The position numbers and the translations under genes are program-made. The notes under the pieces are model-generated. The model searched no databases and was not told the origin of the DNA. It worked only from the letters and a program-made list of their open reading frames with translations. Below, piece by piece: positions 15,048 through 22,712 of a DNA stretch of 31,539 nt. Each line of letters opens with the position of its first letter. Within the stretch, counting starts at the first letter, position 1. The DNA comes from Bog-877 sp049518775 (GTDB lineage Bacteria > Chloroflexota > Dormibacteria > Aeolococcales > Bog-877), in the NCBI GenBank assembly GCA_049518775.1, contig JBEKRL010000013.1, forward strand, positions 1 to 31,539, read 5' to 3'.

Positions 15048-16415
15048 TCAGCGCCGCGGCAGCGGCGAGCCGGCCGGCGCCCGCCTCAACAGATCCTCGG
15101 CCATCCGGCGCTTGCCGCCTCGGGCTGAGAGCCCCCGCATCATTACCTGCATCCTCTCGAAGCTCTTGATCAACCGCGAGACCTCGACCACCGAGACCCC
15201 ACTCCCCGCCGCAATCCGGCGCCGCCGCGAGTTGCTGATGATCTCGGGCCGGGACCGCTCCTCCTTGGTCATGGAGAGCACGATCGCCTCGATCCGGCTC
15301 AGATAGGACTCGTCGGGCAGGTTCCCTCCCTGCTGGCGGAGAAGCTCGCGCCCCCCCGGCACCATCCCGATGATCGACTCCAGTGACCCCAGCTTGCGCA
15401 GCTGGCGCAGCTGGAGGATGAAGCCGTCGAAGGTCATCCTCCCCTCCCGAAGCCGCTGCTCGGCCAGCTCGGCCTCCTCAACGCTGATCTCCTGGGTGGT
15501 GCGCTCGATCAGGGTGAGGACGTCGCCCATCCCCAGGATCCGGCGGGCCATGCGCTCGGGATGGAAGGGTTGGAGGTCCCGGGGGCGCTCCCCCACCCCG
15601 CAGTACCAGACCTGCAGCCCGATCGCGGCCCGCATCGAGAGGGCGGCCCCACCCCGGGCGTCGCCGTCCAACTTGGTCAGGATCACCCCGTCGACACCCA
15701 CGTCCGCCTTGAAGGCCCCGGCGACCTTGACCGCCTCCTGGCCCGTCATGGCGTCCACCACCAGGAGGGCGTGGTCGATCCGGTTGGTGTTGCGGATGGC
15801 CTTCAGCTCGTCCATCAGCGGCTGGTCAAGATGGAGGCGCCCGGCGGTGTCGACGATGACCACGTCGGCTCCCCGATGCCGGGCCTCAGCCAGCGCCAGC
15901 TCGACCCCGCGAGCCATTCCCTTTTCAGGGTCCGCCACCACGACCTCGAGGTCCTGCTCCTTGGCCAGGACCTGGAGCTGGCGCACCGCCGCGGCCCGCT
16001 GGGGGTCGGCTGCGACCAGCATCGGCCGGTGGCCATCCTCCCGCACCAGCATGGCCAGCTTGACCGCGCTGGTGGTCTTTCCCGACCCCTGCAGCCCCAC
16101 CAGCAGCACGCTGGTCGGCGGCTCGGACTGATACGTGAGACGGGCGTCCTCGCCTCCTAGAAGCTGCACCAGCTCCTCGAAGACCACCTTGATCACCTGC
16201 TGGCCCGGGGTGAGGCTCTCCAGCACGTCGCTCCCCACCACCCGCTCCCGGATGCCGTCGACGAACTGGCGGGCCACCTTGTAGTTGACGTCGGCTTCGA
16301 GCAGGGCAAGCCGCACCTCGCGGAGCCCGCCCTCCACATCCTCGGGGGTGAGCCGGCCCTTGTCGGTGAAGTGTTTGAAGGCGGCGCTCAGCTTGTCGGT
16401 CAGGGTGTCGAACAT
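15048..16415 (-). CDS. ffh: Signal recognition particle protein Ffh (SRP54)
   Basis: GTPase that binds signal sequences and SRP RNA and docks to FtsY. 455 aa: N domain (FDTLTDKLSAAFKHF), G domain with P-loop GLQGSGKTT (107-115), ADPQRAAAVRQL, DTAGRLHLDQPLMDEL and TKLDGDARGG, then an M domain with FILQLRQLRKLGSLESIIGMVPG. The SRP-RNA-binding segment SRRRRIAAGSGVSVVEVSRLIKSF follows. The methionine-rich tail after it is short. ATG 16415 overlaps the ylxM stop by one base (TGATG). Confidence 0.97.
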   Translation of the reverse strand: MFDTLTDKLSAAFKHFTDKGRLTPEDVEGGLREVRLALLEADVNYKVARQFVDGIRERVVGSDVLESLTPGQQVIKVVFEELVQLLGGEDARLTYQSEPPTSVLLVGLQGSGKTTSAVKLAMLVREDGHRPMLVAADPQRAAAVRQLQVLAKEQDLEVVVADPEKGMARGVELALAEARHRGADVVIVDTAGRLHLDQPLMDELKAIRNTNRIDHALLVVDAMTGQEAVKVAGAFKADVGVDGVILTKLDGDARGGAALSMRAAIGLQVWYCGVGERPRDLQPFHPERMARRILGMGDVLTLIERTTQEISVEEAELAEQRLREGRMTFDGFILQLRQLRKLGSLESIIGMVPGGRELLRQQGGNLPDESYLSRIEAIVLSMTKEERSRPEIISNSRRRRIAAGSGVSVVEVSRLIKSFERMQVMMRGLSARGGKRRMAEDLLRRAPAGSPLPRR

Positions 16416-16744
16416 CAGGCCGCCCCCTTCCTGGAGGTCAGGTGACGCAGCTCCAGCTCGGCCCGCCTCAACCGCTCTGTGAGGTCGGCCCGCTCCCGCT
16501 CTCCCGCCTGGATGCGCGCGCAGAGCCCCAGCTGCCCCTCCAACTCCTCCATCCGGCGGAGGCCGCGGCGGAGCAGGTCGTGAGCGGCCGCCCGGGAAGT
16601 GCCCAGGGCTTGGGCCAGCTCACTCACCGACCAGTCCTCCTCCAGCTGGAGCCGGAGCGCTTCCTGCTGGCGCTCGGTGAGAGCGGCACGGTAAGCGTCC
16701 AGGAGCCGCAGCCGGTCGATTCGATCCAGGGTTGTAGCTGTCAA
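16415..16744 (-). CDS. ylxM: YlxM/p13-like helix-turn-helix protein of the SRP operon
   Basis: A 109-aa sigma-70-region-4-like helix-turn-helix protein. LLDAYRAALTERQQEALRLQLEEDWSVSELAQALGTSRAAAHDLLRRG aligns with YlxM, which precedes ffh in Firmicutes and modulates SRP GTPase activity in streptococci. The C-terminal 35 residues form an Arg/Glu-rich helix. The start is a TTG at 16744-16742, inside a 22-bp perfect palindrome (16739-16760) just downstream of a TAGTCT box, so control of the whole ffh operon could act here. A DNA-binding role for the protein itself is possible but unproven. Confidence 0.85.
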   Translation of the reverse strand: MTATTLDRIDRLRLLDAYRAALTERQQEALRLQLEEDWSVSELAQALGTSRAAAHDLLRRGLRRMEELEGQLGLCARIQAGERERADLTERLRRAELELRHLTSRKGAA

Positions 16745-16760
16745 GGTAGAGACCTTGACA
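16739..16760. promoter_or_regulatory. 22-bp palindrome over the ylxM start codon
   Basis: Nine-base arms TGTCAAGGT (16739-16747) and ACCTTGACA (16752-16760) match perfectly as inverted repeats around AGAG. On the minus strand it runs from the last base of the -10 box, across the expected transcription start, to the TTG start codon. It could be an operator or an mRNA hairpin masking initiation. Confidence 0.6.
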
Positions 16761-16765
16761 GACTA
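16760..16765 (-). promoter_or_regulatory. Extended -10 box of the ylxM-ffh operon
   Basis: TAGTCT on the minus strand with TG one base upstream (TGCTAGTCT). The -35 region is not recognisable. The predicted leader is only about 9 nt, with AAGG as a poor ribosome site. Confidence 0.5.
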
Positions 16766-16914
16766 GCACATGGCCTCGCCAACCCAGACTGACGCTTCGG
16801 CCCGGCCGCCCCGGGCCGGGTGCCCATGGGCGGCCCGCGCCCGATGCGCCCGGCCCCCAGCTCTGACCCACGCGAGGTGTGCCGACTTGCCCTGAGCCCG
16901 GGAACCCCGCCCGC

Positions 16915-16943
16915 TTGACCGCTAAAACGGGAGTGATTATCAT
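16915..16943 (+). promoter_or_regulatory. Promoter of the metal-uptake operon
   Basis: TTGACC at 16915-16920, a spacer of exactly 17 bp, and TATCAT at 16938-16943. This is the best -35/-10 pair in the window. Start of transcription is expected near 16950, giving a leader of about 50 nt. Confidence 0.65.
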
Positions 16944-16945
16944 TC
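16931..16945. promoter_or_regulatory. Fur/Zur-type 7-1-7 operator
   Basis: GAGTGAT-T-ATCATTC is an inverted repeat with one mismatched pair and a single central base, the 7-1-7 geometry of Fur-family boxes. It covers the -10 box of the metal-uptake promoter. The likely ligand is the Fur-family protein encoded at 20976-21422. Confidence 0.6.
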
Positions 16946-17001
16946 GCTCCAAGGGTCTCCGAGGGCCGCGGGACCTCCTGCACCAGAGGAGTGGCTTGAG
17001 C

Positions 17002-17946
17002 GTGAAACGGGTGGTCGGGAGCAGCCCCCTGCCGCTGGGCGCACTGGGACTGCTCCTGGCGGTGGCTGCGGTCGCCGCGCCCACCTTCCCGGCGCTGGCC
17101 GCATCGGCCACCGGGACCCACCGGATCCTGGCCGTGGGCGCCGAGGACGAGTACGCCAACGTGATCGGCCAGATTGGCGGCAGGTACGTCCAGGTCTCGG
17201 CCATCATGAACAACCCCAACACCGACCCCCACACCTTCGAGGCCAGCCCCCGGGTGGCCGAGGTGGTCAGCGCCGCCCAACTGGTGGTCCAGAACGGCCT
17301 GGGCTACGACAGCTTCATGAACCAGATCGAAGCTGCCTCACCCAGCCGCCTCCGCAAGGTGATCGACGTCCAGAAGCTCCTCGGCCTGCCGTCAAACAGC
17401 TCCAACCCGCACCTCTGGTACCAGCCGGCCACGATGCCCGCGGTCGCCCGGTCGGTGGCCACCGCCCTGGGCCAGCTGGCTCCAGGCCACGCCGCCTACT
17501 TCCGGGCCGGGGCCGCCAGCTTCGACCGATCACTGGCCCCGTGGTTGACGGCGATTGCCCAGCTCAGGGCCAGGTTCCCCCACGCCCCGGTCGCGACCAC
17601 CGAACCGGTGGGTGACTACCTCCTCGAGGCGGTCGGGGCCGACAACCTCACCCCCTGGGCCCTCCAGGCCGACACCATGAACGGGGTCGACCCCTCGCCC
17701 CAGGAAGTGAGCTTTCAGGACAGCCTCTTCAACCGGCACCGCGTCAGAGTCTTCTTGTACAACCGGCAGGTGACCGACTCGCTGACCGCGTCCTTCCTTT
17801 CCTTGGCCGAGCGCAACGGCATCCCGGTGGTCGGCCTGTACGAGACCATGCCCACCCCCGGCTATGACTATCAGTCCTGGATGATCGCCGAGACCAGGTC
17901 CCTGGCCCGGGCCCTCGCCGACAGACGATCCACCACCCGGCTCTAG
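17002..17946 (+). CDS. Zn/Mn-type ABC transporter substrate-binding protein
   Basis: Cluster A-I (ZnuA/TroA-like) binding protein that captures a divalent metal outside the membrane. 314 aa with a signal peptide (basic MKRVV, hydrophobic LPLGALGLLLAVAAVAA, cleavage near ALAASA). No lipobox cysteine is seen, so anchoring is unclear. Likely metal ligands are His77 (NPNTDPHTFE), His137 (SNPHLWYQP), Glu201 (TTEPVGDYLLEAVG) and Glu281 (GLYETMPTPGYDY). The usual His-rich loop of ZnuA is absent. The start is uncertain: GTG 17002, or TTG 16996; AGAGGAG lies at 16985-16991. The stop overlaps the ATPase start by one base. Confidence 0.9.
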   Translation: MKRVVGSSPLPLGALGLLLAVAAVAAPTFPALAASATGTHRILAVGAEDEYANVIGQIGGRYVQVSAIMNNPNTDPHTFEASPRVAEVVSAAQLVVQNGLGYDSFMNQIEAASPSRLRKVIDVQKLLGLPSNSSNPHLWYQPATMPAVARSVATALGQLAPGHAAYFRAGAASFDRSLAPWLTAIAQLRARFPHAPVATTEPVGDYLLEAVGADNLTPWALQADTMNGVDPSPQEVSFQDSLFNRHRVRVFLYNRQVTDSLTASFLSLAERNGIPVVGLYETMPTPGYDYQSWMIAETRSLARALADRRSTTRL

Positions 17947-18794
17947 TGCCCGTGGAAGCCGCCAGGGTCGCCGGAGACGAGGTCGTGAGGCTGGAGGGGA
18001 TCTCGGTCTGGCTCTCCGGCCGCCAGGTGCTGCGCGAAGTCAGCTTCAGCCTCAGGGCCGCCGAGGTCACCGGCCTGATCGGGTCCAATGGCGCTGGCAA
18101 GACCACGCTCTTTCGAGTGATCCTGGGGCTCCAGCGGGCCAGCGCCGGCCGCGTCTGGATGAGGGGCCGCGCTCACTCGGGACGGCTCCCGGCGATCGGC
18201 TATGTCCCTCAGACGGTGGCCCTCGACCCCGACATGCCACTGCGAGCGCGCGACGTGGTCGGCCTGGGCCTGGACGGCCAGCGCCTCGGCATCCCCCTGC
18301 CCTCACGACAGCGGCGGCAGCTGGTCGACGAAATGCTCCAGGCGGTCGACGCGACCCACTTCGCCGACGCCCGCGTGGGCCGGCTCTCCGGCGGTGAGCA
18401 GCGCCGGGTGCTCATCGCCCACGCCCTGATCAGCCGGCCCCAGCTGCTGCTCCTCGACGAGCCTCTCATCAATCTGGACATTCGCAGTGAGCAGGAGGTC
18501 GTCGAACTCCTCTCCGGGATCGCCCGGCAGCAGCGGATCGCGGTCCTGATCTCTGCCCATGACATGAACCCACTGCTCCCGGCCATGGACCGGATCGTCT
18601 ACCTGGCCGCCGGACGGGCCGCCAGCGGCACCACCGACGAGGTGGTCCAGACCGAGGTCCTGAGCAAGCTCTACGGTCGCCAGGTCGACGTGATCCGGCT
18701 GCGCGACCGGGTGCTGGTCGTCTCCGGTTCAGATGAGAGCGTGGCCGCCGACCACGAGCACGCCCACGACGTGGCCGAGCGCGGCCTGATCTGA
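17946..18794 (+). CDS. Zn/Mn-type ABC transporter ATPase
   Basis: Cytoplasmic ATPase that drives metal import. 282 aa. Walker A GSNGAGKTT (46-54), Q-loop Gln89 (YVPQ), signature LSGGEQRRVLIAHAL (147-161), Walker B LLLLDEP (167-173) and switch His205 (ISAHDMNPL). The C-terminus after residue 260 has a His/Glu/Asp-rich stretch (DHEHAHD) that could bind metal. GTG 17946 starts on the last base of the preceding TAG. ZnuC-like by context; Mn specificity cannot be excluded. Confidence 0.93.
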   Translation: MPVEAARVAGDEVVRLEGISVWLSGRQVLREVSFSLRAAEVTGLIGSNGAGKTTLFRVILGLQRASAGRVWMRGRAHSGRLPAIGYVPQTVALDPDMPLRARDVVGLGLDGQRLGIPLPSRQRRQLVDEMLQAVDATHFADARVGRLSGGEQRRVLIAHALISRPQLLLLDEPLINLDIRSEQEVVELLSGIARQQRIAVLISAHDMNPLLPAMDRIVYLAAGRAASGTTDEVVQTEVLSKLYGRQVDVIRLRDRVLVVSGSDESVAADHEHAHDVAERGLI

Positions 18795-18811
18795 GAACGA
18801 GAGGCAGCCAG

Positions 18812-19714
18812 ATGGGGTTCATCTTCGGGCCGGGCTTCTTCCAGAGCTCACCTGTCCAGGTGGCACTGATCGTGGGCGCGGTGGTTTCGGTGGTGTCCGG
18901 GGTGGTGGGGGTCTTCACGGTGGTTCGCGGCCAGGCCTTCTCCGGGCACGCCCTGGCGGACCTCGGCGCCACCGGCGGCTCGGGAGCCTTCCTGCTCGGG
19001 CTCAACCAGCTCTGGGGGTTCCTGGTCATTGCCGCCGTGGCCGCCGGCGCCATCGAGCTGCTCGGCCTGCGGCGCCCGCGGGGGCGCGACCTGGCCACCG
19101 GGATCGTGCTGGGCGCCGGGCTGGGGCTGGCGGCGCTCTTCCTCTACCTGGACACCAGCTTCAGCAGCACCACCGGGGCCTCGATCACAATCCTCTTCGG
19201 CTCGATCTTCGCCATCGACAGCAGTCTGGTGCCGGTCATCGCGGTCCTCACCGCGATCTCCCTGGGCACGGTTCTGCTGCTCTACCGGATGCTCCTCTTC
19301 AGCTCGCTGAGCCCCGAGATGGCGGCCGCCCGGACGGTGCCGGTTCGGGCGGTGGGCATCGGCTACCTGGTGGCGTTGGCGCTGGCGGTCTCGCTGTCGG
19401 CCATGACCATCGGGGCGGTGCTCAGCACCGCCCTGCTGGTTGGTCCGGCGGCCTGCGCACTGCGCCTGACCAAACGGCCCGGGCTGGCACTCGCGCTGGC
19501 GGCGCTGATCGGGGTGGCCGTGACCTGGGTCAGCATCGTGCTCGCCTACGACAGCTACTACTGGCCCCCCGGCGGTCGCGGCTGGCCGGTGAGCTTCTTC
19601 GTGGTGGCCCTGATCTTCACCGCCTACCTCCTGACCCAGATCCCCATCCCTGGCTGGTTCTCCAGGAGGCAGCCGGGCCGCGCCATGGTTGACGTCGGGA
19701 TGGCCAGGCGGTAG
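18812..19714 (+). CDS. Zn/Mn-type ABC transporter permease, first copy
   Basis: Integral membrane permease of the ZnuB/TroC family, 300 aa with about eight hydrophobic segments. Typical sequence: VVSVVSGVVGVFTVVRGQAFSGHALADLGATGGSGAF (the FxGHALAD-type loop near the start), later MTIGAVLSTALLVGPAACAL. It starts at ATG 18812 with GAGAGGCAG upstream. It differs clearly from the next permease, so the pair probably forms a heterodimer. Confidence 0.93.
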   Translation: MGFIFGPGFFQSSPVQVALIVGAVVSVVSGVVGVFTVVRGQAFSGHALADLGATGGSGAFLLGLNQLWGFLVIAAVAAGAIELLGLRRPRGRDLATGIVLGAGLGLAALFLYLDTSFSSTTGASITILFGSIFAIDSSLVPVIAVLTAISLGTVLLLYRMLLFSSLSPEMAAARTVPVRAVGIGYLVALALAVSLSAMTIGAVLSTALLVGPAACALRLTKRPGLALALAALIGVAVTWVSIVLAYDSYYWPPGGRGWPVSFFVVALIFTAYLLTQIPIPGWFSRRQPGRAMVDVGMARR

Positions 19715-19719
19715 CGACG

Positions 19720-20547
19720 GTGTTCTCCGGATTCATGGTCAACACCTGGCTGGCCGCGACCATGGTCGCGGTGGTAGCCGGAGTGCTCGGCTTCTTCATC
19801 GTCCTGCGCGGAGCGGCGTTCATCGCCCACGCGGTGCCCAACGGCGCCTTCGCCGGTGCGGCCGCGGCGGGCCTGCTCGGCCTCAGCACCCTGCTGGGCT
19901 TGGGGACCTTCGCCGTCGCCGGAGCGCTCAGCATCAGCTGGCTCAGCCGGCGTGGGCGCCACGACGTGGTGACCGCTCTGGCCCTGGTCATGATGCTGGG
20001 CCTGGGAGCGCTCTTCCTCAGCATGAGCGAGGAGTACGCATCGGAGATCTTCTCCCTTCTGTTCGGGGACGTGGTGGGGGTAAGCAGCGCTGAGCTGCTG
20101 CCGATCCTGGCCCTGGGAGTGGCTTGTGTGGCTGCCGTTCTGGTGCTCTTCCGGCCCCTGATGCTCAGCTCGGTGATGCCCGAAGCGGGCGAGGCCCGGG
20201 GAGTCCGAGCCCAACCGTTGGAACTGTGCTTCGTGCTGCTGGTGGCCCTAGCCACCACCATGACGGTGCCGGTCGTGGGCGCGTTTCTCATGTTCAGCCT
20301 GATGACCGCCCCGGCTGCGGCGGCCCGCTCGCTCACCGCTCGTCCGCTGCTGGCTATGGGGCTGGCGGTGCTCATCGCGCTCGCCATCGTGTGGGTTGCG
20401 ATCGCACTCTCCTACCTGTCGGCCTGGCCGATCGGATTCTTCGTCGGGACCCTGGGTGCCACCTCGTACGGCCTGGCCCGCGGCTGGGCTGGCCACCGCC
20501 AGCGGCGGCCCCTCAGCGCTCGGATGGCTACGGATCCGGCCCGTTGA
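19720..20547 (+). CDS. Zn/Mn-type ABC transporter permease, second copy
   Basis: Second ZnuB/TroD-like permease, 275 aa. It has the corresponding loop GFFIVLRGAAFIAHAVPNGAFAGAAAAGLLG and MTVPVVGAFLMFSLMTAPAAAARSLTARP. GTG 19720 lies 5 bp after the first permease stop. Tandem, diverged permeases with one ATPase and one binding protein resemble the TroABCD layout more than the single-permease ZnuABC layout. Confidence 0.92.
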   Translation: MFSGFMVNTWLAATMVAVVAGVLGFFIVLRGAAFIAHAVPNGAFAGAAAAGLLGLSTLLGLGTFAVAGALSISWLSRRGRHDVVTALALVMMLGLGALFLSMSEEYASEIFSLLFGDVVGVSSAELLPILALGVACVAAVLVLFRPLMLSSVMPEAGEARGVRAQPLELCFVLLVALATTMTVPVVGAFLMFSLMTAPAAAARSLTARPLLAMGLAVLIALAIVWVAIALSYLSAWPIGFFVGTLGATSYGLARGWAGHRQRRPLSARMATDPAR

Positions 20548-20608
20548 GGACCGCCATCCGCGCCGGCGGCCGCCCCCGGGGCTCCCCCCTCCCCTCAGCG
20601 GTGACTGA

Positions 20609-20614
20609 TATGTT
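20609..20614 (+). promoter_or_regulatory. Extended -10 box upstream of the repressor region
   Basis: TGATATGTT: TG, one base, then TATGTT ending 6 nt before GTG 20621. No -35 match. It could give the Fur-family gene a transcript separate from the transporter, with or without translation of the frame at 20621-20971. Confidence 0.45.
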
Positions 20615-20620
20615 GCCCTG

Positions 20621-20971
20621 GTGTCGAGTCATGCCGCGCCGGCGCCAGCCGCAACCCGAGCCCGGGGGCGAAGGGCGGCCAGCGCGGTGCTGACGGCAGC
20701 GGGATCCCGCCGCCGGGCCCTGGTCTCGGAGCTGGGCCGCGGGCCGCGGGGCGTTCACCGGCTGGTGACCCTGCCCGAGATCTCCCCTTCACCGGCTTCC
20801 CCCCAGCGTCGGGCGCTGCGCGTCACGGAGCTAAGGGTGGCAGGCGGGATAGGCCCAGGGACCGCCCACTTCCTCAACCGGAGCGAAGCCGCCCGGAGCG
20901 CCGGGGACACGGTCCGGCGCGCCCGCCGTCCCGGGCGCTCAGGCACCGCGCCTCGCCGGGGCAGGGCATAG
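20621..20971 (+). CDS. Doubtful small Arg/Ala-rich protein upstream of the repressor
   Basis: An open frame of 116 codons in the 428-bp space between the second permease and the Fur-family gene. For it: a GTG placed 6 nt after an extended -10 box, and a stop 4 bp before the repressor start. Against it: no recognisable domain, very high Arg/Ala/Gly/Pro content, and clearly more A/T-ending codons than the neighbouring genes by my reading. It may instead be an untranslated leader. I do not assign a function. Confidence 0.25.
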   Translation: MSSHAAPAPAATRARGRRAASAVLTAAGSRRRALVSELGRGPRGVHRLVTLPEISPSPASPQRRALRVTELRVAGGIGPGTAHFLNRSEAARSAGDTVRRARRPGRSGTAPRRGRA

Positions 20972-20975
20972 CGGC

Positions 20976-21422
20976 GTGGCCCTCTCCCCATCGATCCACG
21001 ACGCGGTTGGGGTCCGCCTGGCCCGGGTCGACCAGCGCTACACCAAGCTTCGCCGCCTGCTGGTGGAGACGCTGGCGGTGGCGGCCCGGCCCCTCACCAT
21101 CCCCGAGATCGTTGCCTCGACGCCCCGTCTACCCCAGAGCAGCGCCTACCGCAACGTGACCACCCTGATGGAGGTGGGGGTGGTGTGCCGGGTGCCCGGG
21201 ACCGACGATCACGGGCGCTACGAGCTGGCTGAGGAGCTTTCCGGGCACCACCACCATCTGGTCTGCACCCACTGCGGGAGGGTGGAGGATGTCCCGGCCA
21301 CGCCGCGGCTGGAGCTGGCGCTCGACGACGCCGCCCGGGCGGTGACCGACCGGCAGGGCTATCAGGTGAACGAGCACCGCTTCGACCAGCTCGGGCTGTG
21401 CCCCGACTGTCGCCACCCCTGA
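20976..21422 (+). CDS. Fur-family metalloregulator, probably Zur
   Basis: Ferric/zinc uptake regulator family, 148 aa. The winged helix includes RPLTIPEIVASTPRLPQSSAYRNVTTLMEVGVVCRV (recognition helix near 55-64). Next come the His-rich hinge HHHHLVCTHCGRVEDV, with Cys97 and Cys100, and the C-terminal CPDC (Cys142, Cys145); these four Cys would form the structural zinc site. It is the last gene of the metal-uptake cluster, and a 7-1-7 palindrome overlies the cluster promoter, so it probably represses the transporter when zinc is plentiful. Mur or Fur specificity cannot be excluded. The GTG at 20976 has no strong ribosome site. Confidence 0.88.
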   Translation: MALSPSIHDAVGVRLARVDQRYTKLRRLLVETLAVAARPLTIPEIVASTPRLPQSSAYRNVTTLMEVGVVCRVPGTDDHGRYELAEELSGHHHHLVCTHCGRVEDVPATPRLELALDDAARAVTDRQGYQVNEHRFDQLGLCPDCRHP

Positions 21423-21749
21423 TCAAGTCCCCGCCACCTGTTCCAGACACCGAGCCAGCCACGCGGCGGGGTGAGCCGGCCCGCTCGGGTCCGAGCCTGC
21501 CGGTGGAGACGCCATCGGTCACCCCCAGCCGGCGTTGGGGAGCGAATCGCCCACCCGAGGATCTCCGTCCCGGTCACCGGGCCGGCTCCGACCGCCCCGG
21601 CTGCGATCCGGAATGCTTGTGGGGACCGCGGGGTCTCCAGCGCTTCGGCCGACGGGTCGCAGCGGGCTCGACGTCGCTACAGGGATCGAAGCGGGCCGGC
21701 GGGACCGCCGCGGCACGGCGAGCCTGCGCCATCGCCCGCCGCCCGCGGT
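21423..21749. other. 327-bp convergent gap without a recognisable gene
   Basis: Between the repressor (+) and ftsY (-). I looked for tRNA, SRP RNA and terminators on both strands and saw none. The open frames here are short, without motifs, and mostly antisense extensions of the neighbours. Confidence 0.5.
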
Positions 21750-22712
21750 TCAGCCGCCGGGGGCCTCCAGCAGGGCGTCCAGGTAGCCGGTGGGGTCGAA
21801 ATCCTCCAGGTCCTGGAGCCCCTCCCCCACCCCGATCAACTTCACCGGCAGCCCCAGCTCACCCTCCACCTGGAACAGATACCCGCCGCGGGCGCTGCCG
21901 TCCAGCTTGCTGAGGACCAGGCCGGTCGCACCGGCCATCTCGCCGAAGGCTCTGGCCTGGGGCAGCGCGTTGGCCCCGACGTGGGCGTCCAGCACCAGCA
22001 GCGACTCAGCCGGCTGCCCCTCGGCCTGTCCGGCTATTACGCGACGGATCTTGCCCAGCTCCTGCATCAGATTCTGCTTGGTGTGGAGCCGGCCCGCGGT
22101 GTCCACCAGGACCACCTCCCGGCCCCTGGCCCTGGCGGCCGCGATGGCGTCGAAGACCACCGCCGCCGGGTCCGCACCCATCCGGTGGGCCACCACCTCC
22201 ACCCCGCCCCGGTCCGCCAGGGCCTGGACCTGGTCTATGGCAGCGGCCCGAAAGGTGTCGGCGGCGGCGATGAGGGGGGTCAGACCCTGGCTTTTCAGCC
22301 GGGCCGCGAGCTTGGCCACGGTGGTGGTCTTGCCTGAGCCATTGACCCCGGTGATCAACCAGACGGCGGGATCTCCCGCCAGAGACAGCTCCCGGTCGAA
22401 GCCGCTGAGCCGGTTCTCCATCTGCTGACGGAGCGCCGCCAGCAACGGCTGGGCGTCGCGCCACCTCTGTCGGGCGGCCAGCTGGCGCAGCCCATCCATC
22501 AGCTCCTCGGCGACCTGGACCCCGCAGTCACTGGCCACGAGCAGCTCGAAGATGTCCTCGTAGAGCTCCTCCCCCAGTCCTCGGCCCAAGCTGAGCCGGC
22601 CGCGGAGCTGCTGTCCCAGACCGCTGCCGACCCGGTCCAGCCTCCCCGGGATCCGTTTCCACCAGCGTGACCGCCGGGCCCCCTTCGGGCGATCAACCCC
22701 CCGCGGCGACAC
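21750..22712 (-). CDS. ftsY: SRP receptor FtsY
   Basis: Membrane-associated SRP GTPase. 320 aa, a minimal form without the long acidic A domain: a short basic N-terminus (RRSRWWKRIPGRLDRV), then the NG domain. P-loop GVNGSGKTT (122-130), AADTFRAAAIDQ, VDTAGRLHTKQNLMQEL, and LSKLDGSARGG, where Ser replaces the usual Thr of TKLD. GTG 22712 overlaps the smc stop by 20 bp. The basic Trp-containing N-terminus probably binds lipid directly. Confidence 0.95.
   Translation of the reverse strand: MSPRGVDRPKGARRSRWWKRIPGRLDRVGSGLGQQLRGRLSLGRGLGEELYEDIFELLVASDCGVQVAEELMDGLRQLAARQRWRDAQPLLAALRQQMENRLSGFDRELSLAGDPAVWLITGVNGSGKTTTVAKLAARLKSQGLTPLIAAADTFRAAAIDQVQALADRGGVEVVAHRMGADPAAVVFDAIAAARARGREVVLVDTAGRLHTKQNLMQELGKIRRVIAGQAEGQPAESLLVLDAHVGANALPQARAFGEMAGATGLVLSKLDGSARGGYLFQVEGELGLPVKLIGVGEGLQDLEDFDPTGYLDALLEAPGG

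Noticed and set aside
16739..16760. Heat-shock CIRCE or HAIR element
   Set aside because: The arms do not match TTAGCACTC/GAGTGCTAA, and the HAIR-like half-site spacing is wrong. Kept as an unassigned palindrome.
21423..21749. Possible SRP RNA or tRNA between the repressor and ftsY
   Set aside because: No SRP RNA tetraloop region and no T-arm GGTTCGA-type sequence on either strand.
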